A DNA stretch of 13,046 nt from positions 1 through 13,046 of the forward strand of contig DIUG01000035.1 in NCBI GenBank assembly GCA_002422305.1. Reading direction: 5' to 3'. The position numbers were made by a program, and so were the translations under genes. A model generated the notes under the pieces. It was not told the DNA's origin, ran no database searches, and saw nothing but the letters and a program-made list of their open reading frames with translations. The DNA comes from Patescibacteria group bacterium UBA6164 (GTDB lineage Bacteria > Patescibacteriota > Gracilibacteria > BD1-5 > UBA6164). Of the stretch, positions 9,714 to 13,046 are shown piece by piece; within the stretch, counting starts at the first letter, position 1, and each line of letters starts with the position of its first letter.

Positions 9714-9738
9714 CAAATGGCTGAAGCCATCTGTTGAC
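9714..9738 (+). repeat. Single REP-like palindromic repeat between batA and batB
   Basis: 25 nt matching copy A at 468-492 in 22 positions. The internal palindrome is ATGGCT-GA-AGCCAT against AGGGCT-AA-AGCCCT. Two of the three differences are the two partners of one base pair (G-C becoming T-A), and the third lies in the 2-nt loop, so pairing is kept. Both copies continue into TCTGTTGAC. No inverted partner is visible nearby. The surrounding gap (9669-9812) holds no gene. Confidence 0.6.
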
Positions 9739-9812
9739 TAATTTTATTACTAAGATTATAAAATCATTTTAGTGTAATAGTTTGTATTAATTTTAATAAT
9801 TAACTAATTTCT

Positions 9813-10769
9813 ATGTTTTTTTCAAATTTAACTAGTATGAGTATTATTATTTTTATCATTTTATTATTTTTATGAATAATTATTTCAGTATGAATTTATA
9901 AAAAAAGAAAAAATAAATTTTCTATATCTTTTTTATTTTTATCATTATTTTTTATTTTAATAAATATTTTTGAAATCAAATGAGATTTTAATACTGAAAT
10001 ATGAGAAATTGAGTGATTAAATATTGTTTTTGTTTTAGATGTTAGTAAAAGTATGAATTCTATTGATTGATTATATTCTAAAGATTCAATTTCCAGATTA
10101 GAGCTTTCAAAAAAAATAATAAATTCTTATATTTCAAATAATGTTAATAATAGTTATTGATTAATTATTTTTGCTTGAGATTCTTTAGAAATCTTACCTT
10201 TTACTTGAGATTCAAGTGTTTTTGAAACAGTTTTATTTTCATTAGATGATACAAATATTTCAAAAAATTGAACTAACTTAAATAAAGTTTTCCAAAATTT
10301 GAATAATTATTTTTCAAGTGATGATGAATGATGATTAGCAATTATTTTAACTGATTGATGAGATGATGAATTAAATCTCTCAAAAGATTCAATAAAAGAA
10401 TTAGAAAAAAAATGAGTAAAAATATTATTAACTTGAATATGAACTAATATATGAACAAAAATACCTAATTGAAAAGATAATAATTGAAATGATATATATA
10501 AAATTTTTAATTGACAAGAAGTAATTAGTAAATTAAATGAAAAAGAACTAAAAAAAATATCATCAGATTTTAATTTTCCATTTATTAATATATCTAATTT
10601 CGATAATTTTAATGTATTTAATGATTTTGTAAATAAAAATTTGAATTTATTTAATGTTAAAAAAAATATTGATTATAGAATTGATTATACTAGATTTTTT
10701 ATTTTTTTATCATTTTTATTCTTTATTGTATTTTTAATTTTTGATAATTTCTTATGAATAAAAAAATAA
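9813..10769 (+). CDS. batB: BatB-like membrane-anchored von Willebrand factor A protein
   Basis: 318 residues. Hydrophobic helices at about 9-28 and 38-54 precede the vWA domain, and one at about 295-311 follows it, the arrangement of BatA/BatB proteins. The MIDAS residues are all present: D76-x-S78-x-S80 in LDVSKSM, T154 in KNGTNLNKVF and D181 in ILTDGGDD. Other family marks are RLELSKKIINSYI, YGLIIFAGDS and ILLTGIGT followed by the short acidic loop GKDNNGNDIYK. All 22 glycines are TGA. An ATG eight codons downstream is possible, but the first ATG is kept as the longer hydrophobic N-terminus begins right after it. It overlaps the next gene by 16 bp. BatA and BatB probably interact in the membrane and are served by the MoxR ATPase; this is inferred from other Bat operons. 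Confidence 0.9.
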
Positions 10770-11497
10770 TAGTATTAATTTTTTTCTTAGCTACATTTTT
10801 TTTGATAATTAATTATCAAAACTTTTTTTGATTGTATTATTTTTATGAAGGAAATATTAATTATAATAATAAAAATTTTACTTGAGCATTAGAACTATAT
10901 AATAATTCTAAAAAATATTTATGAAATACCAACTTATGAAATACCAATTTATATTATAATTTATGAAATACCTATTACAAAATATGAGAAAAACAAGATT
11001 TAATACAAAATAAAATAGATTATTATAAAAAATCATTAAATAATTATGATAAAATTTTAGATAAAGATGATAAAAAAGAAGATTTATTATATAATTATGA
11101 ATTTGTAAAAAATGAATTAAAAAAATTAGAAGAAGAACAAGAAAAAAATGATAAAGAAGAACAAGAGCAAGAACAAAAAAATGATGAAAATAATGATGAA
11201 AATAATAATAAAGAGCAAGAACAACAAAATCAAGATAAAGAGCAAGAAAAACAAAATAAAGAAAAAGAAGATAATAATCTTAATTCAGAAAATGAACTAA
11301 TAGATTTATTAGAAAATGAAGAAAATAATATTGAAAGTGTTTTATTATCAGAAGAAGAAATAATACAAATAGGTGATTATATAAAAAATCTAGAATTAGA
11401 GGAAAAATATAATAGAAAATTTTTTAACACATTAAATAACATTTTAAATCAAAATAATTTTAATGGATTAGAAAAAGGAGATGAAAAAGATTGGTAA
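10754..11497 (+). CDS. batC: BatC-like TPR protein with acidic Gln/Glu-rich region
   Basis: 247 residues. An N-terminal membrane anchor or signal segment (about 4-20) is followed by TPR-like helices: YYFYEGNINYNNKNFTGALE and LYYNLGNTYYKIGEK are recognisable TPR A helices. Residues 56-74 contain LGNT three times, from a small DNA tandem repeat. From about 122 to 178 it is a low-complexity Glu/Gln/Asn/Lys stretch rich in EQEQ. The last part (about 195-247) is helical and ends KGDEKDW; a C-terminal DW is frequent in BatC-type proteins. Start ATG lies inside the batB 3' end (16-bp overlap, +2 frame), implying coupled translation. It is the last gene of the operon; BatD and BatE are not found. Family assignment rests on position plus TPR and acidic region. 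Confidence 0.8.
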
Positions 11498-11538
11498 AAA
11501 AAGTAGAAATGTTGCATTGCAACATTTCTACTTTTTTT
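11496..11538. terminator. Bidirectional terminator between batC and the YbaB gene
   Basis: A perfect 21-bp stem (AAAAAAAGTAGAAATGTTGCA and its complement, formally 1 nt between the arms, so the real loop is larger) runs 11496-11538. Seven As at one end and seven Ts at the other give a U tail in both directions. The stem begins within the batC stop codon (11495-11497) and ends within that of the convergent gene (11537-11539). Confidence 0.88.
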
Positions 11539-11863
11539 AATTTAAACCAGGCATTCATAAATTTCACATTCACATTTGTTGCATAACTCATTGCATTTTT
11601 TCAGCAGCTACTTCTTGAGATTTTTTTACTCATTTGTTAATTGCTTCTTTTATAGCACTTTCTAAAGCTATTTTTTGAGTATTATCTAATCATTTAATTA
11701 ATGATTCAGTTTCAAAATCTACCTTTTCTACTTTCATTTCTCAATTAACAGTAATAACTAATCAATTTACTTCTGCTTCTATAAAAGTATTTTCTAATTC
11801 TTTTTTTACTTTCATAGCCTCTTGTTGTAACTTTATCATTTCTCAAGCTTTTGAAAAATCCAT
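11537..11863 (-). CDS. ybaB: YbaB/EbfC family nucleoid-associated protein
   Basis: 108 residues, the family's usual size. YbaB/EbfC proteins are dimeric DNA-binding proteins of the nucleoid. The sequence shows the expected order: N-terminal helix with MIKLQQEAMKVKKELENTFIEAE, the central strands GLVITVNGEMKVEKVDFE, then long C-terminal helices (ALESAIKEAINKGVKKSQEV) and a Met/Gly-rich tail (MQQMGMGNLGMPGLN). The tail resembles the flexible GMG-type end in other members. The start at 11863 is the only ATG before the first helix. It stands alone here, convergent with the Bat operon; in many bacteria it follows dnaX and precedes recR, but neither is in the window. Confidence 0.88.
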
Positions 11864-11933
11864 ATTCTTTTATTATTATATATTAAAATTTGTGCAAAAG
11901 CATTATATTAAAAAAAAAAAATATTTCAAATTT

Positions 11934-11962
11934 TTGCAATTAAAAAATATTTATGTTACTAT
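11934..11962 (+). promoter_or_regulatory. Candidate promoter of the acidic protein gene
   Basis: TTGCAA (11934-11939) and TACTAT (11957-11962) are 17 bp apart, an ideal spacing. Transcription would begin near 11969, downstream of the ATG at 11953 and upstream of the ATG at 11995, which favours the latter as start. AT-rich DNA makes this only suggestive. Confidence 0.35.
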
Positions 11963-11994
11963 TATCTTGTATATTAAAATATAATTTAAAAAAT

Positions 11995-12747
11995 ATGGTC
12001 CAAATAAATGATGGTGATAATTCAGATTTATTAATTTTATCTGATGATGATGCTAATTTTGATACACTTGTGTTTGATGATACTAATAATAGTGAAAATA
12101 ATTCTACTGATAGTGAATTAATTACTTTTGATGATGATAGTTTAGATTTATCTCTAGATTCTGATAGTTTAGATATTGATGATACAGATAAAAATTTAGA
12201 TATTGATTTATCAAATATGGATATTGATTTATTAAGTACAGAAACAAATGTTAATGTAGATAATAATGAAATAAATATTCAAGATTCTATAGAAGATAAT
12301 TTTGATTTAGATTTTTCAAATCTACAAGTCGAAGATAAACTTGTAAATTTAGAAAATAATGAAAATATAAAAGAAAAAGAAAAAGATTTATTTTCTAATA
12401 ATTTCGATACTATAGTAGAAGAAAAAATAGAAATAGAAGAAAAAATAGATAATTCTAAATTAAATATAGAACCAGTTTGAAAAATGGTAGATATTTTAGA
12501 TAAAGCAATTCATGAAATGTCTTCTAGATCAGAAGTTATTGTTTCAGAAATAGAAAATGAAGAAAAAAGTATTTTTGAACTAAAAGAAAAAATTTCAATT
12601 TTAGAATCTCAAGTAATATCTTCTCAAAATCTAGTTTCAGAATTAAATGATGAAAAAAATATGATATCTAAAAATATAAAATCATTAGAAAAGATGAAAC
12701 TAATAGAACATAATACACAAAAAGAAACTAAAACAAAAACTAATTAA
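11995..12747 (+). CDS. Acidic Asp-rich protein with C-terminal coiled coil, function unknown
   Basis: 250 residues from the ATG at 11995; I do not recognise the family. Residues 1-125 are very acidic and repetitive, with Asp/Ser/Asn/Leu runs (ILSDDDANFD, TFDDDSLDLSLDSDSLDIDD, NLDIDLSNMDIDLL), probably disordered. Residues 126-160 are mixed Lys/Glu. After a single UGA-encoded glycine (G162) comes a helical part with heptad-like spacing (about 180-236, SIFELKEKISILESQV then NLVSELNDEKNMISKNIKSL), a likely coiled coil. No membrane segment. In the standard code it would be split at 12478-12480 into two false genes. An alternative ATG at 11953 adds 14 residues (MLLLSCILKYNLKN), but a candidate promoter lies between it and 11995. 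It precedes the prepilin gene by 37 bp, with a hairpin in between, so a link to pili is only positional. Confidence 0.75.
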
Positions 12748-12760
12748 TTTTAGTTTCTTT
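12721..12760 (+). terminator. Hairpin at the 3' end of the acidic protein gene
   Basis: Perfect 13-bp arms (AAAGAAACTAAAA at 12721-12733 and its complement at 12748-12760) enclose a 14-nt loop that includes the TAA stop. The right arm is T-rich and followed by ATTTATATT. It resembles a weak intrinsic terminator, which would separate the gene from the prepilin gene, but could equally be a 3' stability hairpin. Confidence 0.5.
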
Positions 12761-12784
12761 ATTTATATTAATATTTTAAAAAAA

Positions 12785-13046
12785 ATGAAAACTCATAAAA
12801 AATGATTTACACTAGTGGAACTAATAGTAGTAATAACTATACTAGCAATACTATGAACAATAGCCTTTATAGCAATGCAATGATATAGTAAACAATCAAG
12901 AGATAGTGCTAGAGTAAGTGATATGTCAAAAATAAGAACAGGATTAGAATTATTTATGCTAGATGGCTGAAAATATCCAATACCTACATGATGAACAGAA
13001 GTTACATATAGTGGAGCAATAGTTTGGACACAAGGAACATTTGGAG
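12785..13046 (+). CDS. Type IV prepilin-like protein (pseudopilin), 3' truncated by window
   Basis: The first 87 residues are visible. The N-terminus MKTHKKG-FTLVELIVVITILAILG is a class III (type IV pilin) signal: short basic leader, glycine at -1 (G7), Phe at +1, Glu at +5 (E12) and a hydrophobic helix that anchors the subunit and packs the pilus core. Prepilin peptidase would cut after G7 and methylate F8. The following IAMQGYSKQSRDSARVSDMS and KIRTGLELFMLDGGKYP are typical of pilin and pseudopilin N-terminal domains (the 'alpha-1' helix then the KYP turn). G7 is a TGA codon, so the standard code would read only MKTHKK. Whether this is a major pilin or a minor pseudopilin cannot be told without the C-terminus. 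Confidence 0.92.

Noticed and set aside
11953..11994. Upstream start adding MLLLSCILKYNLKN to the acidic protein, with an LLSC lipobox-like motif
   Set aside because: There is no basic n-region, the hydrophobic stretch is only about five residues, and a candidate promoter would place the transcript start downstream of it. It is not excluded.
12484..12747. A separate 87-residue coiled-coil gene
   Set aside because: It continues in frame from the acidic protein through TGA at 12478-12480, which is Gly in this code.
1..13046. UGA read as tryptophan (code 4) or as selenocysteine
   Set aside because: The UGA sites match invariant Gly positions, not Trp or Cys, and Trp already uses TGG at conserved sites (for example CPAKW in the peroxiredoxin).

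Overview
The window is very AT-rich and reads sensibly only when UGA is translated as glycine (genetic code 25). In-frame TGA falls on family-invariant glycines: the Walker A loop of MoxR, the PGSTFKP box of the penicillin-binding protein, the TDG metal sites of two von Willebrand proteins and the cleavage-site glycine of a prepilin. Tryptophan is TGG throughout. All twelve genes whose 3' end is visible stop with TAA. Code 25 is known from Candidatus Gracilibacteria (BD1-5) and Absconditabacteria (SR1), so the source is almost certainly one of these Patescibacteria/CPR lineages. A standard-code gene finder would break most genes here into pieces.

Layout. 1-330 (+): 3' end of an AAA-ATPase-like/PD-(D/E)XK nuclease protein. 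331-603: convergent intergenic stretch with a bidirectional terminator hairpin and a REPIN-like pair of inverted 25-nt repeats. 604-1215 (-): AhpC-type 2-Cys peroxiredoxin, preceded by nested inverted repeats and a weak Fur/PerR-like palindrome. 1319-4567 (-): large class A penicillin-binding protein. 4584-5999 (-): LytR-CpsA-Psr (LCP) protein, 16 bp upstream of the PBP gene and probably co-transcribed with it. 6000-6219: divergent promoter region. 6220-11497 (+): six-gene Bat-type operon (MoxR ATPase, DUF58, small DUF4381-like membrane protein, BatA-like vWA, BatB-like vWA, BatC-like TPR), with a single REP-like repeat between the two vWA genes. 11496-11538: terminator filling the gap between two convergent stops. 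11537-11863 (-): YbaB/EbfC nucleoid-associated protein. 11995-12747 (+): acidic, Asp-rich protein with a C-terminal coiled coil, not recognised. 12785-13046 (+): type IV prepilin, cut by the window edge.

How the genes fit together. The centre is an envelope locus. One arm makes peptidoglycan (PBP) and probably attaches glycopolymers to it (LCP). The divergent arm is a MoxR/vWA chaperone-like system whose members are membrane-anchored. This suits a cell with a peptidoglycan wall that also makes type IV pili. No complete system is clearly new. The less ordinary points are the covarying REP-like repeats, a DUF58 protein with an altered metal site, near-exclusive UGA use for glycine in BatA/BatB, the lack of Shine-Dalgarno motifs at all readable starts, and the unknown acidic coiled-coil protein next to the pilin gene.
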